From positions 558,001-622,000 of the forward strand of contig LNKV01000005.1 in the NCBI GenBank assembly GCA_001465935.1: a DNA stretch of 64,000 nt. The letters run 5' to 3'. The position numbers and the translations under genes were made by a program. The notes below the pieces were generated by a model. It saw nothing but the letters and a program-made list of their open reading frames with translations, was not told the origin of the DNA and did no database searches. The DNA is from Clarireedia homoeocarpa (Eukaryota > Ascomycota > Leotiomycetes > Helotiales > Rutstroemiaceae). Of the stretch, positions 1-11,577 are shown one piece after another; position 1 is the stretch's first letter; the number at the start of each line of letters is the position of its first letter.

Positions 1-449
1 CTGGATGCCGGCGACATGTACTGACCTGAACTCTGCGGTGCCTGCTGCGACGTACTATACGGCGAGGTTGGCGACAAAGTCTCCATGGGAGAGTATCGTT
101 GAGCTGCTGCCGAAGGTTCTTGTTGTGAGTGGTGCGATATGCCTCGACTACCTGATAGATGCTGTTGATGAGGGCGCATAGGATACTTCATATTGTAAGC
201 GTCTCCAGAATCTTGCATGGCTACATCCCCGTTCCCGTCCCTCATTTGTGGTGTAGTAGGAGAAGCAGCAAGAGATTGCGGATGTGGTCCCAGACCTCCT
301 TGATATTGATCGAAGGTAAAACTTGCGGGAGGTTGGGTTTGGGGGTTCGGGTTATAATCTCTAGCCATTTGTGGATGAGTTGGTGGGGGGTTTCCGTTGT
401 GCCTTCTTGCAGAACCCGACGGGTCAGAATAATTCTGCCACTGGTCCAT
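1..449 (-). CDS. N-terminal part of a Gln/Pro/Ser-rich protein, possibly Yak1-type kinase (partial)
   Basis: An open frame runs from an ATG at 449 down to the window edge (149 codons, truncated at its 3' side). The start reads MDQWQNYSDPSGS, followed by a low-complexity stretch rich in Gln, Pro, Ser and His, with motifs such as MRDGNGDVAMQDSGD and RYSPMETLSPTSPYS. No catalytic domain lies inside the window. The composition is that of a disordered N-terminus of a regulatory protein. The pattern of a GDVAMQD motif followed by SPM and SPTSPY motifs recalls the disordered head of filamentous-fungal Yak1 (DYRK family) kinases; this is recalled family resemblance, not shown by the sequence here. 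A transcription factor or RNA-binding protein would be alternatives. Longer ORFs that overlap it in other frames lack this composition and use non-ATG starts. Confidence 0.55.
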   Translation of the reverse strand, partial: MDQWQNYSDPSGSARRHNGNPPPTHPQMARDYNPNPQTQPPASFTFDQYQGGLGPHPQSLAASPTTPQMRDGNGDVAMQDSGDAYNMKYPMRPHQQHLSGSRGISHHSQQEPSAAAQRYSPMETLSPTSPYSTSQQAPQSSGQYMSPAS

Positions 450-906
450 TGTGACGATTCGGTGGAGAAGGTTTCAAGACTTTGGGTGGGGGATATAGAG
501 GATATTGGGCACGATTGTCGGCTTGTGAGGTAATGCGTAAAAGCACGAGTTTTTGGAGCGTCGCAGAGTTGTAGTCGAAGGAGCTCACTCATCACCCACC
601 CAATGAGTGGGAATGGATGAACGCGTCGCAATAAAACCAAATGGAACCTCTATAGAGAGGGAGGACAGAGCCCTTTTTGTGATAGAAAAATTGCAGTATT
701 TATCAACGATTCATGGCGGATTGTGAGGAAGAAGAAAGGAAGATTGGGGGGGGGTAGTATAGAGATAATTATTATTTCAGTATTCGGTATGTATTCAGAA
801 GCACGATTAACTAATTGTGGTGAAATTAGAGGAATGGGAATGATGAATGATACAACAATGGCTGCGGGTTGATCGGCTCACACTGCATCTTTGCTAGATT
901 GGAACT

Positions 907-938
907 CAGAAGTCAGAAGTCAGAAGTCAGAAGTCAGA
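907..938. repeat. 7-bp tandem repeat (CAGAAGT)n
   Basis: About four and a half perfect copies of CAGAAGT lie in the intergenic region, upstream of both divergent neighbours. Confidence 0.85.
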
Positions 939-977
939 ACTCACTACGGAACGCACTCTCTCTCTCTCTCTACTTTG

Positions 978-1035
978 CTCTGTGGCTCTGTGGCTCTGTG
1001 GCTCTGTGGCTCTGTGGCTTGTGGCTTGTGGCTCT
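978..1035. repeat. 8-bp tandem repeat (CTCTGTGG)n
   Basis: Several copies of CTCTGTGG occur, the last ones degenerate (TTGTGGC). It directly follows a short TC run at 957-970. Confidence 0.85.
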
Positions 1036-2461
1036 GTACCTCGTACCGGCACCTCTGGGTTTTGTTACACTAGCGCGCAGCTGAGCTGTGGGTGGTAAAA
1101 TGGCAGGGTGATGGCAGAGTGACGGCAGAGTGGTGGGTGCAACAGGGTGGGCCTTTTTCAATCGCCTTCTGTGCCCAACCACCGAACCCAAGAACATGAA
1201 TAGTTAGCATGTCTACGTAGGATATGGATACAGAGCATTGCTTGTTCTAGGGGCACGACATCAACCCCCTGCCTGTGAGGGTCGAGGAAGGGGTGTAAAC
1301 AGAGGTGCAAGGTCCAAGGATACGGCATTGGCATGCTGCAACGCCCTCAAAGAGTTGTATCACCGCAATATTGGGAGGTGCCGAGTAGAACGTCTGCCCC
1401 AGGGGATGAATCGATGAGCGCCGTAGAATACAAACTGCAATGTTTTCGTCCCCTATTGAGTTAAGTTTCAGCAGCCGAATTTGCCAATACGAAGAACCAG
1501 CATCAAACAGTCCAGTCCGGTCCGGTCCACTCCAGTCCAGTCCAGAAAGGCCATTTCTGTCAAAGGACCGACTCAACAGCTTTGTTATTGGAAACCGGCT
1601 CTTCTCGTGGTCAGACAATCCAGATGAACACAACACAGTAAGCATCCATTGCTCTCTCCCTCTTAGTGTCTCTCCTAATAATTGAACAACTCACCCGTAC
1701 CCCCGTTTTGTGGCAGGCCGGTCTCTCCCCGGATATCATAATTGTGAGTGCCAGATGGGTACGGAGTACTTCGTACAGCGGACGTCTTCGAAGCTACTCG
1801 TAACTTACGCTCAGCCGTCGGCCATTCGAGACACGACAATGATGTAGTCTCGAATCGGATGGATGACGTTATTATCAAATGCATTGGATCCCATTTGATC
1901 TGATCATCAGAAATTTCCCCTCCAAGTCTCAAAGATAAGTACCAAACTTATACCATACCGTGGTCCGGTGAGAGAAATGAAAAAGCCTGCCATGTGAAAT
2001 TGATCAACCAGGAATCCACAATACTACACGTGACCGTCGTGACCGTAAGGCTGTATGCATTAGCCGGGCGTCAGAGCTTGGCGTCGGAGAAATCTAGTCG
2101 TAATCGAATCAATGACGCATACGGCGAATGAAGATAGAATATTCTCACAAGAAGGCGTCTATCCTCGAATTTCTCTATTGCGATAATCTCCCTTTTTTTT
2201 TTTTCCTTTGTCCTTTTTTGGCTCATTGATCCATGAAGAACTTTAATTATGTTATTGCTTGCTCCTAAAAGAGTTGAGGTTTCAATGTCTCTATTGTCGC
2301 CTCATCTTTGATTTCTTACCCCGATCGTGGTTCAAATTCGCCTTCGTTGCTTCTAGGCATCCATTCCCCGAAATTAAACATTTTTTCTCCTCTTACACTG
2401 GATTTCTCTACGCTACTGTTGATCTATTCGGTTTGCCTAATGCGCCTGATAAGTGGCCAAA

Positions 2462-5400
2462 ATGGAGCCATCTCGTGAACCTCATGATCGCCACACTGAG
2501 TTGAATCGCATCAGGTCCGAAAGCATGTCTTCCAAGCTCGGCAGCGTCAAGCTAAAGAGAGAGGATACCAATAATATTGCTGAAGCAGCAGCAGTCGCTG
2601 CAGATGAAGCTCTTACCAACGAAGAAGTTACAGCGCCCCAAGTTCAGGCTGAAGATGAAGCTAGCGCACTGGCAGGATTGACAGAAAATGTTCGCGATCA
2701 GGAAGATCTTGAGAGAGATATCAACAATCAAGCCAATTTAGTGCTCATAGAGCAAGAAGACAAGCGCGACCAAAGGCGTATTGACAAGGTCAGAAACAAC
2801 ATCGAGAAGCTGGAGAACCAAAAACGAACTCAGACTCGTCGCCTTAGCACCCTCGCGAACAATCCACTCATGCGCCAGCAATGCCTCAACGAACTCACTG
2901 AAATCGATGCTGAGATTTCCTCTCTCACACAAGATATCGCAGACATACAGAAGCGCATAGATGACAGACATAAAGGTGCTGAAGACGTTAGTTCTGTCAA
3001 TACCAATAAGCGCATGCCAAACGAAAGCCAGAGAGATTTTCTCATTCGGACTGGAAAGATCACTCCCTTTCAGCGAACAGCTGATCAAGACGCCGGGAAT
3101 TCCCAGTCAGCTCTTACAGAAGCGTTATTAGGTGCCGAGGAAACGGAGGGCGTCGGTGAGCCAGGGAATAGCGAGGCAGAACCAAGATCGCATCAGAATC
3201 TCAGGTTACCAGGTTTCAAAGATGTCTCTGACCCTACACCTAGTATAACAGAGACTGAGTTCGGTTTGCGTCCGAGAAAGAAGCGTAAATTGGCCGAAGG
3301 TACCTCGGCGGCTCTCCGTGGTCGCGAGTCTTCGGCAGATACTTTTGCGCCGGACCTCTCTAGCGAGGAGCCTAATGACGATCATGAAGATGAGGACGAT
3401 GCACTAATGACCGCCGGCACAACAAAAAAGAGATCAAAATCGGGCAAAATTCTCAAATCCGATACCCAAGACCTTGTTGGTATCGATGATGGCAACGAAC
3501 AGATGTATCAAGCACGTCTTGCGCGTTGGGTTAACGAGAGAAGTACAGCTCGGCGGCATCTGCAAAAGAATCTCAAAGAAGAGGAAGAGGAGACTGCAAC
3601 TGCCAACGACTCAACGGCTGAGGAGTGGTTCAAACCATGTCCAGGCGCGCCCGATCATGAATTTGAAAATGGTCTCAAGCTCCCTGGTGATATTTATCCG
3701 GCACTCTTTGATTATCAAAAAACCGGTGTGCAATGGCTTTCAGAGCTCTACAATCAACAGGTCGGTGGAATTATTGGAGATGAAATGGGCTTAGGGAAAA
3801 CAATTCAAATCATATCATTCTTGGCTGGCCTTCACTACAGCAAAAAGCTTACGAAACCCATCATCGTTGTCGCGCCGGCTACAGTCCTTCGTCAATGGGT
3901 GAATGAATTTCACCGATGGTGGCCGCCCTTGAGAGTATCCATTCTACATAGCTCAGGAACTGGAATGTTAAATGTCAGGAACGAAGGTCGATTAGAAGAC
4001 GAAGAGGAAGAGCTACTCTATAGTGGCGCCAATAGAAAACCTCCGAAGACCCAAAAGCTGGCGCAGAAAATTGTCGACCGTGTTGTCAAGCATGGCCATG
4101 TCCTGGTAACTACTTATGCTGGGCTACAAACTTATAGTGATACTTTGATTAATGTCGATTGGGATTACGCTGTCCTCGACGAAGGTCACAAAATTCGGAA
4201 CCCTAATACAGCTGTCACGATTTACTGCAAGGAATTACGAACACCCAACAGAATCATCCTTTCGGGCACCCCAATGCAAAACGGGCTCATTGAGTTGTGG
4301 TCACTGTTCGATTTTGTTTTCCCAATGCGTCTAGGCACGTTAGTCAATTTTCGGCAGACATTTGAGATTCCCATCAAGATCGGCGGGTATGCCAACGCAA
4401 CTAATCTGCAAGTCCTTACAGCCACGAAATGCGCAGAAACCTTGAAAGATGCAATCAGTCCCTATCTCTTGCAGCGATTAAAGGTTGATGTCGCATCAGA
4501 CTTGCCAAAGAAAAGTGAGCAGGTACTTTTTTGCAAGCTTACCAAACCTCAAAGAGAAGCTTATGAGAAGTTTCTTGCCTCGGACGACATGACTTCAATT
4601 TTGAATCGAACTAAGCAATCTCTTTATGGCATCGATATTTTGCGCAAGATTTGTAATCATCCAGATCTGTTAGACAAGAGGTTAAAAACCAAGCCAGGCT
4701 ACAAATGGGGCAATGGCAACAAGTCTGGAAAAATGCAAGTTGTGAAGGCGTTATTGGAAATGTGGAAACGTTTTGGACACAAAACTCTACTTTTCAGCCA
4801 AGGTGTTCAAATGCTTGATATACTCGAGCAGTTTGTGAGAGAGCTAGGTGATTTCAATTACCTTCGCATGGACGGTAGCACCGCCATCAAAGACCGACAA
4901 ACGCTTGTTGATCAATTCAATAATGATCCGAATATGCATGTGTTCCTACTCACCACCAAAGTCGGAGGTCTTGGAGTAAATCTCACTGGAGCGAATCGGG
5001 TAATCATCTTCGACCCTGACTGGAATCCATCCACGGATGTTCAAGCTCGTGAACGCGCTTGGCGTCTTGGTCAGAAGAAAGAGGTCACCATCTACAGATT
5101 AATGACTGCAGGTACAATTGAAGAAAAGATATACCACAGGCAAATATTTAAGCAGTTCTTGACGAATAAAATCCTCAAAGACCCTAAACAGCGTCAAACA
5201 TTTCAGATGAAAGATCTCCATGACTTATTCTCTCTTGGGGAAGCAGATGCTGGCAATACCGAGACTGGAGAGCTGTTCAAAGGCACGGAAGTCAAATTCG
5301 ACAAAGATCCAGGCCCTGTAACTCCTGCTAGTGTCGCCTATGAACCAGCTCAAGGAGATGCTGACTCAGATCTTCGCAATATCACAGGTGTTGCAGAACT

Positions 5401-6028
5401 GGAGCAATTCCGTGCATCCTCGGAAGAGAAAGAAACCAACGAAGAGTCAAGATTAATGGAAGGTATTTTCGCCCGCTCTGGAGTCCATAGTGCTCTCGAG
5501 CACGATCAGATCATCAATGGAAAGAGAAAACTAGCAGCTGATCGCGGCATGGTTGAACGTGAGGCCAAGAAAATAGCTGCCGAAGCTGCCGCCGAACTGC
5601 GTAAAGCTGGCGAAGTGGCACGAAACTTGACACCTGGAACGGTGACGTGGACTGGTGAGTATGGTTCTGCTGGCAGACCGACCAATATTCGACGCGGCGC
5701 AGGACCAAGCTCGTCGGCCATCTTATCTGGCTTGTCGAACAGACAAGGCATCAACCAAGACGAAAGCGCAAGCAGCTCGCGCTCCGCTACTCCTGGCTCG
5801 GTCGCCCAACCCCGAGCTCCAGATTTCATGAGGATGATCCAAGGATTCCTCAGAAGACAAGGTGGATCTACACCAAGCCGAGCGATCATCAACCACTTCA
5901 ATCGATATTGCGTAAATGAACAGGAAACGGCTCGTTTTCAGGCTATGTTGAAGGAGATTGCGACTTTGCAGCCGGGAACGAGTAGTCGGGCTCCGGCGAA
6001 GTGGGTTTTGAAGGATGAATTTAAGTGA
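2462..6028 (+). CDS. RAD26: Rad26/CSB-like SNF2 family DNA-dependent ATPase
   Basis: Single-exon protein of 1188 aa. It should act in the nucleus in transcription-coupled nucleotide excision repair, remodelling stalled RNA polymerase II. An acidic N-terminus carries a charged coiled coil (about residues 85-150) and a basic NLS-like RPRKKRKL (270-277). The SNF2 ATPase has motif I GDEMGLGKT (439-447), DEGH box (573-576), GTPMQN, the helicase-C core with RMDGST (M803), and QARERAWRLGQ (861-871). The last 60 residues (QGFLRRQGG...RYCVNEQETARFQAMLKEI) look like the C-terminal winged-helix seen in CSB/Rad26. ATG 2462 is chosen because the frame upstream opens only with GTG; a later in-frame Met (MSSKLG) is possible. 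The length matches Rad26/Rhp26/CSB proteins (about 1,000-1,500 aa). Other SNF2 families are less likely given the DEGH box and this C-terminal domain. Confidence 0.93.
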   Translation: MEPSREPHDRHTELNRIRSESMSSKLGSVKLKREDTNNIAEAAAVAADEALTNEEVTAPQVQAEDEASALAGLTENVRDQEDLERDINNQANLVLIEQEDKRDQRRIDKVRNNIEKLENQKRTQTRRLSTLANNPLMRQQCLNELTEIDAEISSLTQDIADIQKRIDDRHKGAEDVSSVNTNKRMPNESQRDFLIRTGKITPFQRTADQDAGNSQSALTEALLGAEETEGVGEPGNSEAEPRSHQNLRLPGFKDVSDPTPSITETEFGLRPRKKRKLAEGTSAALRGRESSADTFAPDLSSEEPNDDHEDEDDALMTAGTTKKRSKSGKILKSDTQDLVGIDDGNEQMYQARLARWVNERSTARRHLQKNLKEEEEETATANDSTAEEWFKPCPGAPDHEFENGLKLPGDIYPALFDYQKTGVQWLSELYNQQVGGIIGDEMGLGKTIQIISFLAGLHYSKKLTKPIIVVAPATVLRQWVNEFHRWWPPLRVSILHSSGTGMLNVRNEGRLEDEEEELLYSGANRKPPKTQKLAQKIVDRVVKHGHVLVTTYAGLQTYSDTLINVDWDYAVLDEGHKIRNPNTAVTIYCKELRTPNRIILSGTPMQNGLIELWSLFDFVFPMRLGTLVNFRQTFEIPIKIGGYANATNLQVLTATKCAETLKDAISPYLLQRLKVDVASDLPKKSEQVLFCKLTKPQREAYEKFLASDDMTSILNRTKQSLYGIDILRKICNHPDLLDKRLKTKPGYKWGNGNKSGKMQVVKALLEMWKRFGHKTLLFSQGVQMLDILEQFVRELGDFNYLRMDGSTAIKDRQTLVDQFNNDPNMHVFLLTTKVGGLGVNLTGANRVIIFDPDWNPSTDVQARERAWRLGQKKEVTIYRLMTAGTIEEKIYHRQIFKQFLTNKILKDPKQRQTFQMKDLHDLFSLGEADAGNTETGELFKGTEVKFDKDPGPVTPASVAYEPAQGDADSDLRNITGVAELEQFRASSEEKETNEESRLMEGIFARSGVHSALEHDQIINGKRKLAADRGMVEREAKKIAAEAAAELRKAGEVARNLTPGTVTWTGEYGSAGRPTNIRRGAGPSSSAILSGLSNRQGINQDESASSSRSATPGSVAQPRAPDFMRMIQGFLRRQGGSTPSRAIINHFNRYCVNEQETARFQAMLKEIATLQPGTSSRAPAKWVLKDEFK

Positions 6029-7386
6029 TTTTGATACCCCTTTTTTTCATGATGATGATGGAGCTTTGCGATGACTTTGGACGGCGTTTTGGTAGAAGGA
6101 AGAAGATATCACTTAAGTGATTCGGTTGTAATATAAATTACTTGCTTTGCATGGGATTTACTGCAATGCATTGCTGGCGATTAGGAGATGTCGGCATAGA
6201 GGGTTGCGCTTTTGAAGCAGACAATTCCGATATCTATCATCAGAGACAATTAAAGAGAAGATGAAGAACATATCATTCAAGTCAAAACAACAAAGTCAAA
6301 TAATCAAATCGAATTCTCTCAAAATTAAACTACTCCCACTCCACAAACAACATCATACCTTCCACCCTCAACCGAAAAACCCCCAGTAAGAACGTATGTA
6401 ACATACATGCATACATCACCACAACGTCATTCCCTTCCACAACTCCATTTCACAACTATGTAACTCTGTACTATTTATTGTATCATATCCCCCTTACATA
6501 CCCCAGATCTTCAACATACTTACACTTAAGTGTCACCATAACGGGTATCTACACTCGACCGCTGCGTTACGCAAAAACCATAACTCGTATTCTATCTAGC
6601 TCGATATTAACAAGTATTGCGGCAACAGCAACGTAGCACGATCGGTACCTTCTTGACAGTATAACAGGACTGATATGGGTATAGTACGGCATGGTATGGT
6701 ATGGTATGACTTTTTTTTTGCCAGGATCACTTATCCCGACCCCGCATTGCACTGACTAACCACTACAACTCTTTGTGCATTGTATTCCTGTGCGGTCCTC
6801 GTATTCCTCGTCTGTGTTTTTGGTTCGAATCGTATAAGCTACATGAACAACACAACACAAAAGTACGTATGGAGGTTTAGGACGATCTACAGTAATTACC
6901 GTGCAGTGTAGATGGACGAGTGTAGTTAGATGTGGTGCAACTACAGTAGGTTTATATGCCGATCTTTTCTTGGCGGAGTGCAGGATTGCGGATATGTGGG
7001 GATGGAGGCATCGGGCCGTTGAGGGGTTTCCAAAAAAATATGTCATGCGGATCCGGGGGTGTTACTCTGAGCTCGTATTGACGATGGATGGGTTTTGGGG
7101 ATGGGAGAGATTTCGGTCTTGGGGAGGGAGAGGTTTGGGTTAGGAGATGAGGGGAGGTAGGTCAGAGTGGAGTGACGTGGGGATCGTATTGGGTTGTTTT
7201 GTATTGTATGGTTCGATAGAACAGGATGGATGATGAGAAAGTGAACGTGAGAAGTGGTGTTGAACGAGTAACGTAAAACGGATATAGTAGTTGCACGCAC
7301 GATCGACTCGTATACGAAAGATGGTCTGATGACGAGTTGGCTTAATATGAGGGGAAGTTGGGAAACCTATTCAGTTAACGGCACAG
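6029..7386. other. Intergenic region, no gene seen
   Basis: It holds the RAD26-like 3' UTR and the upstream region of the secreted-protein gene. A 5-bp GGTAT repeat lies at 6687-6709, followed by a run of nine T. A B-box-like GGTTCGAATC occurs near 6821-6830 but has no A-box partner. Open frames here have no protein-like composition. Confidence 0.6.
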
Positions 7387-7394
7387 TATATAAG
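7387..7394 (+). promoter_or_regulatory. TATA box of the small secreted protein gene
   Basis: TATATAAG stands 125 bp upstream of the ATG at 7519. A pyrimidine-rich, then CAA-rich leader follows (7405-7518), the usual layout of a strong fungal promoter. Confidence 0.6.
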
Positions 7395-7518
7395 ACCGAA
7401 GTACCTCTCTCCTTCAAATTACTTCTCTGCCTTCCTTTCATCATCAGATACAATCAGACAAGTCTGCTCAAACCCACTCACAACCTTCAACAACAACAAC
7501 TACTACTACTCAACCAAA

Positions 7519-8407
7519 ATGATGTTCACCACACCTATCCTCCTCCTCAGCGCCCTCGCAACTTCCGTCCTCGCCGCTCCAACCGAAAAGCGTGCTACGG
7601 ACGTCGTCTCCGGCATTCAATGGAAAGTCTCGAATTTTACTCGTCGTACGTCCTATCCTTTCCTACCCCTTTCTCCTGCTTGGTTTGATTTGCTCTGGTT
7701 GGTTGCCAGACGGTTGAATAAATAATATGAATGCGTTATACTGATAACATTCGAACTTCTTAGCTTGCACGGCAACGACCTGCTCTTTCAACTTCACTAT
7801 TAGTGCTATTCCTTCCTCGGGCAGTGTTACGAATGGTGTGTTGATTCTCCTCCTTTTTGAATATACACTTTAATATCTATCTCTTCTATGCCCTTTCCAT
7901 CCAAGGCTTCCATTTTCTTCCCCCCCCTCCCCCCCCCTCTTCCCTTCTCTCTCTTCCCTTCCCTCTCCTCCCCCTCCTTTCCACTACCATTCCACTCCCC
8001 TCACTAACCGCCTCCACCCCACCAGTACCCTGTGTCTTCACCGACACCGCCGCCTCCAGCGCCTCAACCCACTCCTTCAGCAGCATTCCCTGCGCCGCGC
8101 CCTCCTCCAGTTGGCAGATTAACTGGGGCTACAACACGGACGGTGATTTCGCCGTCATGACTGTAGTCAACACCGTTGATAGCGAGGATGCCTTTTTGTG
8201 AGTGCTTCCTGTCTATTCCAATTCATTTTCCATTCCTCTTGCGTGAAGCACATGCATATGAGGAGCAGCAAGGAGAGAAAGAGAGAAAGAGAGAAAGCTA
8301 ACATAATGATGTCGGAAAATCACAGCGGATATAATCAGGTGGCCTCCAGGTCGAGTTTTGCGGATGTTGGGCCGAATAGTGTGTATGCTTTGGGCACATT
8401 CAGCTAG
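7519..8407 (+). CDS. Small secreted four-cysteine protein
   Basis: Four exons (7519-7645, 7764-7835, 8026-8197, 8326-8407) give 150 aa. Residues 1-19 form a signal peptide (MMFTTPILLLSALATSVLA), followed by a KR site at 24-25 where Kex2 could trim a short propeptide. The mature part has four cysteines (C44, C49, C69, C89), two N-glycosylation sites (N39FT, N52FT) and a Ser/Thr/aromatic beta-rich sequence ending VGPNSVYALGTFS. Splice sites are canonical (GTACGT, GTGTGT, GTGAGT donors; CTAAC branch at 8002-8006 and GCTAAC in intron 3), and frame is kept across all joins. The product should be extracellular, possibly a cell-wall or effector-like protein. The layout resembles Alt a 1/Hip1-like small secreted proteins, but I cannot assign a family. 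The internal intron is unusually pyrimidine-rich (7915-7985). Confidence 0.82.
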
Positions 8408-8879
8408 GGATATGTACCATGTGTTCACGGTGAACCATCTCAGGCAATTAACGCAGTGGTTCGAGGACCGGGATAAAGATAGAGAAGGACAAGCAAGTAC
8501 TTGAGAAATGAGTTCTTGGTGGTTTGCTTGGATTGGATTTGGTTTTTTGGTATTTGAAAAGCCCGCTAATTTGATTGCATGAGAAAAAAGGTGGTGGGAA
8601 GAAAAGAAACATTAATAGTAGTGCCCTTACTGTAGTCATTCCCTGAATTACGAATCGTACTGAGAGATTCTGCGATGCGGCATTAGCGCAAACATTCTAT
8701 GACACTTGATGTGAGACCACCAATTTGTACTCCTGCGTTACCGTTACTGTTCTTATTTAAAAAGTTTGACATATATTTTCAAGAGCTCAGCTTTTCCTAG
8801 CAAGCCCCCTCTAAAACGCCATATGGTTAGTTACAGCGATGTAGTATACCATTCCCAATGCATTAACACATCCATTCAT
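8408..8879. other. Convergent 3' intergenic region
   Basis: 3' UTRs of the secreted-protein gene (+) and eIF3c (-). Nothing else was recognised. Confidence 0.6.
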
Positions 8880-11577
8880 TTAACCTCTGACCGCAGCACC
8901 CAATGCTCCCCCAGTGAACTGAGTTCCTCCAGCTTGTCTTGGAACATTTGATAAACCACCACGTCCACCTCCACGTCCTCCGCGGCCACCTCTGTTGCCA
9001 CCACGTCCACCTCGGGCTCCTTGCCTCTCGAATGCATTGGCTGTGCCTTGTGTTCTTGTCTCGAGAGTTCGTTCGTTGCTTTCGATCAAGCCACTAGCTT
9101 TATCGCTAAGACTCAATGCCAAGCTCTGGAGTCTGCTCAACTCAACTCCCTTCCTGAAGATGATTGATGAGTTGACTTGGTCTAGTGCTGCAGCGAGTTC
9201 CTCGTGACTGATCATCTTGCTAACAATTGCTGCGACCTTTCGGTCTGTGAGTTCGAACATGGATGAGAGGGTGCCGACAGAAAGGGTGTCGTAGTAAGGA
9301 GCATAGGTGAAAAGGTATGTTCGAAGACCTTCCTCCTGGATCTGTGCGGAAAGCATTGCCTTGATTTCGTCGGGCTTGGCCATGAGTTCCCAAATCTTGA
9401 TGGAGTGAATGAATTCAGTAGCCTTCTTCCACTCGCCCTGAGCTAATGCCTTTGATGCTTGCATAACATGGTCTCTAGTGTTCTCAGGTGGACCTGTGAA
9501 GATCTGGCGCTCATGGTATTCTAGCATACGTCTGTACGTCTTGCTGATGACTCTCTTTTTGATATCTGGAGAAGAGCCAGTCTGGGCGAACAGAGGAATT
9601 TCCAGAAGCATGCTACAAGTAAGGTAAACGCACTCAAGAAGTTCGAGGTTGATATGCATGTGGAATGGAAGTTGACGTTGTCTCTCAAGACGTTCTTGCT
9701 CCGGAGATACTTGGTTGTATCTCTGAATCATGACACCCTGTGCAAGCAGTTCCTTTTGGCGACCACTTCCACAGATCTCTTGAAGGGTGGTTTGAGCCTC
9801 ATATACCAGCCCTGCGCGGAAAGCGCAGAGACCGACTTGTACAAGAGTTCGGTTGAAAAGAATTTGACTGTGAACGTCGAAAGCATTAATGGTCTCTTGT
9901 AAATGTGACATGAGCATCATATCACGAGCTTTATAGTAATTGTCATGTAGCGCCTCGAAGTAAATCTGGCAGAGCATGGCACGAGCTCGAATGATGCCTT
10001 CGCTGTTGATGAATAGATAATGGCAGAGAGTGTTTACGAGTGTAGCAGCATCCTGAACAGAGCCGCGTGGGGTGGTAGTGGAGTCGAGATTTTCGGGCAT
10101 CGCCTTCCAGCAGTTTTCATCAAGGATCTTGATCACAGTAGAGGGCTACAAACGAATTAGTAAAGCTATGAAGGGGTATGTTTTGCTACGGACCTTGAAG
10201 TAGACGTGCTCTAATCTTCTCATGACAATTCTGTTCAAGTTCTCTTGCGGCGCGTTCAAGCTCTTGTCTTTGGTAATCTCCTCGTTGTATAACAAGGTCC
10301 TGACAATATTGTTGTATAACGCACTCTCATCAGACAATCGCTCAATATACTCGGCCGTATGAGGGTCAATGTGTTGCAAAGATCGTGTAAGCTCATCATC
10401 CAAACGCTCAACGTATGAAACAACGCTGCCGGGGATCTTGAGTTTTTCGCCATCATTGACTGTAGGAGCCTTATCGTCGTCATCCCACTCCTCCGCATTC
10501 TCCACTACTACCAATTCTCTGTTCGATTCAAGAACTTGGAGAAGAATGCCAAACTCTCGTTCGGCTGCTTTCCATTGCTCCTGCGACATGTATGTTTGTG
10601 TTCCGGTGGTCATATCGAACCGTGTGGAAATCAACGTCAGAAGAACTCGGATTCGTTGGTAAGGTGTGGTCGCCACTTCGTACAATTTTTCCATGATCTT
10701 TATCTGCTCCGCACGGTCTGTATTTTTCTTTCCTCTTGACTCCAAAATAGTTCTCAGATGTTTGAGGATACTTTCTGGGGTGAATTGTAACGTCCTGCCG
10801 CCTTTTCCAACTGTTGAGAATCCTTCGTCGTCATCTTCCAAAGCGAGTGTTGTTGGAGCAGATGTGGATTTTTCTTTCTTGGCCTTTGGTGCAACAGGTT
10901 CCTCGTCCTCTGACTCCATGAAAGCGTCCTTGTCGGCCCTGAAAGCATCGATGTCCTTTTGATACTCCTTATTGTTCTTCTTGATTCGTTGCTTAACAGC
11001 GTTCAAACCACGGGCATTCGTCGCGTTCATCTTGCGGGTGGAGACCTTTTGCTTCGCGATAGTCTCGTTCATGAAGTCCTCCAATTCTGCAATCGCTTTG
11101 ATGTAAACTTTTGGTGTGGTGCCGGCCTGTACGAGCTTCGCGACTTGACGGTTGAGCTTATCGAACTCTACATTCTTCAGTCAGCTTTTCCCAAGAAATC
11201 CATCATCAGGTAAACAAACCTGTAGAAATAGAACCCCAATCGTTGATCTTTTCTCCATTTTCAATAGCTTTCACAGTGGCCTCCAATTCTTCGAAGCGCT
11301 TGTTTTTAGCACTCTTCACGATCTTCACCTCGTCATCCCCACTGCTTTCTGAATCAGAATCATCATCGTCCCTCAAGAAAGCATTTGCACCAGTCTTTTT
11401 TCCAACACCATCATCACTGCTGGAGTCGGAATCGGAGTCGTCATCATCGTCTTGATCTGAGCTCTCTTCATCAAATTCTTCCTCTTGTTCTTCGACCTGG
11501 TCATCATCAGAGTAGAGGTCTTGTTCATCCTCAGAGGAGCTTTCGCTCGAGCTATCACCACGGAAGAATCGAGACAT
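8880..11577 (-). CDS. NIP1: Eukaryotic translation initiation factor 3 subunit C
   Basis: Three exons (11577-11220, 11167-10194, 10145-8880) give 865 aa, the usual size for eIF3c. The protein is a core subunit of the eIF3 complex that binds the 40S ribosome and supports 43S assembly and AUG choice. The N-terminus is strongly acidic (SSSEDEQDLYSDDD and later Asp/Ser runs) as in NIP1, where this region contacts eIF1 and eIF5. Exon 2 carries the helical core; exon 3 carries the PCI region (around residues 620-780, including EGLRTYLFTYAPYYDTLS and FELTDRKVAAIVSKMI). The tail is RGG-rich (RGGRGGNRGGRGG), a likely RNA-binding and arginine-methylated extension. ATG 11577 precedes the conserved MSRFF start. 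Both introns are about 50 nt with GT-AG ends, phases 1 and 0. Confidence 0.96.

Larger units (their letters stand above)
450..2461. other. Divergent intergenic region between the Yak1-like gene and RAD26-like gene
   Basis: No convincing gene was seen. The stretch must hold the promoters of the two divergent neighbours. It contains three short tandem repeats (7-bp unit near 907-938, 8-bp unit near 978-1035, GTCCA-type unit near 1505-1545) and a T-run with CT-rich sequence just before the RAD26-like start (2190-2230). The reading frames present are short and repeat-derived. Confidence 0.6.

Noticed and set aside
6756..6850. Possible tRNA because of a GGTTCGAATC B-box-like sequence near 6821
   Set aside because: No matching A-box, no acceptor stem, and no cloverleaf could be drawn.
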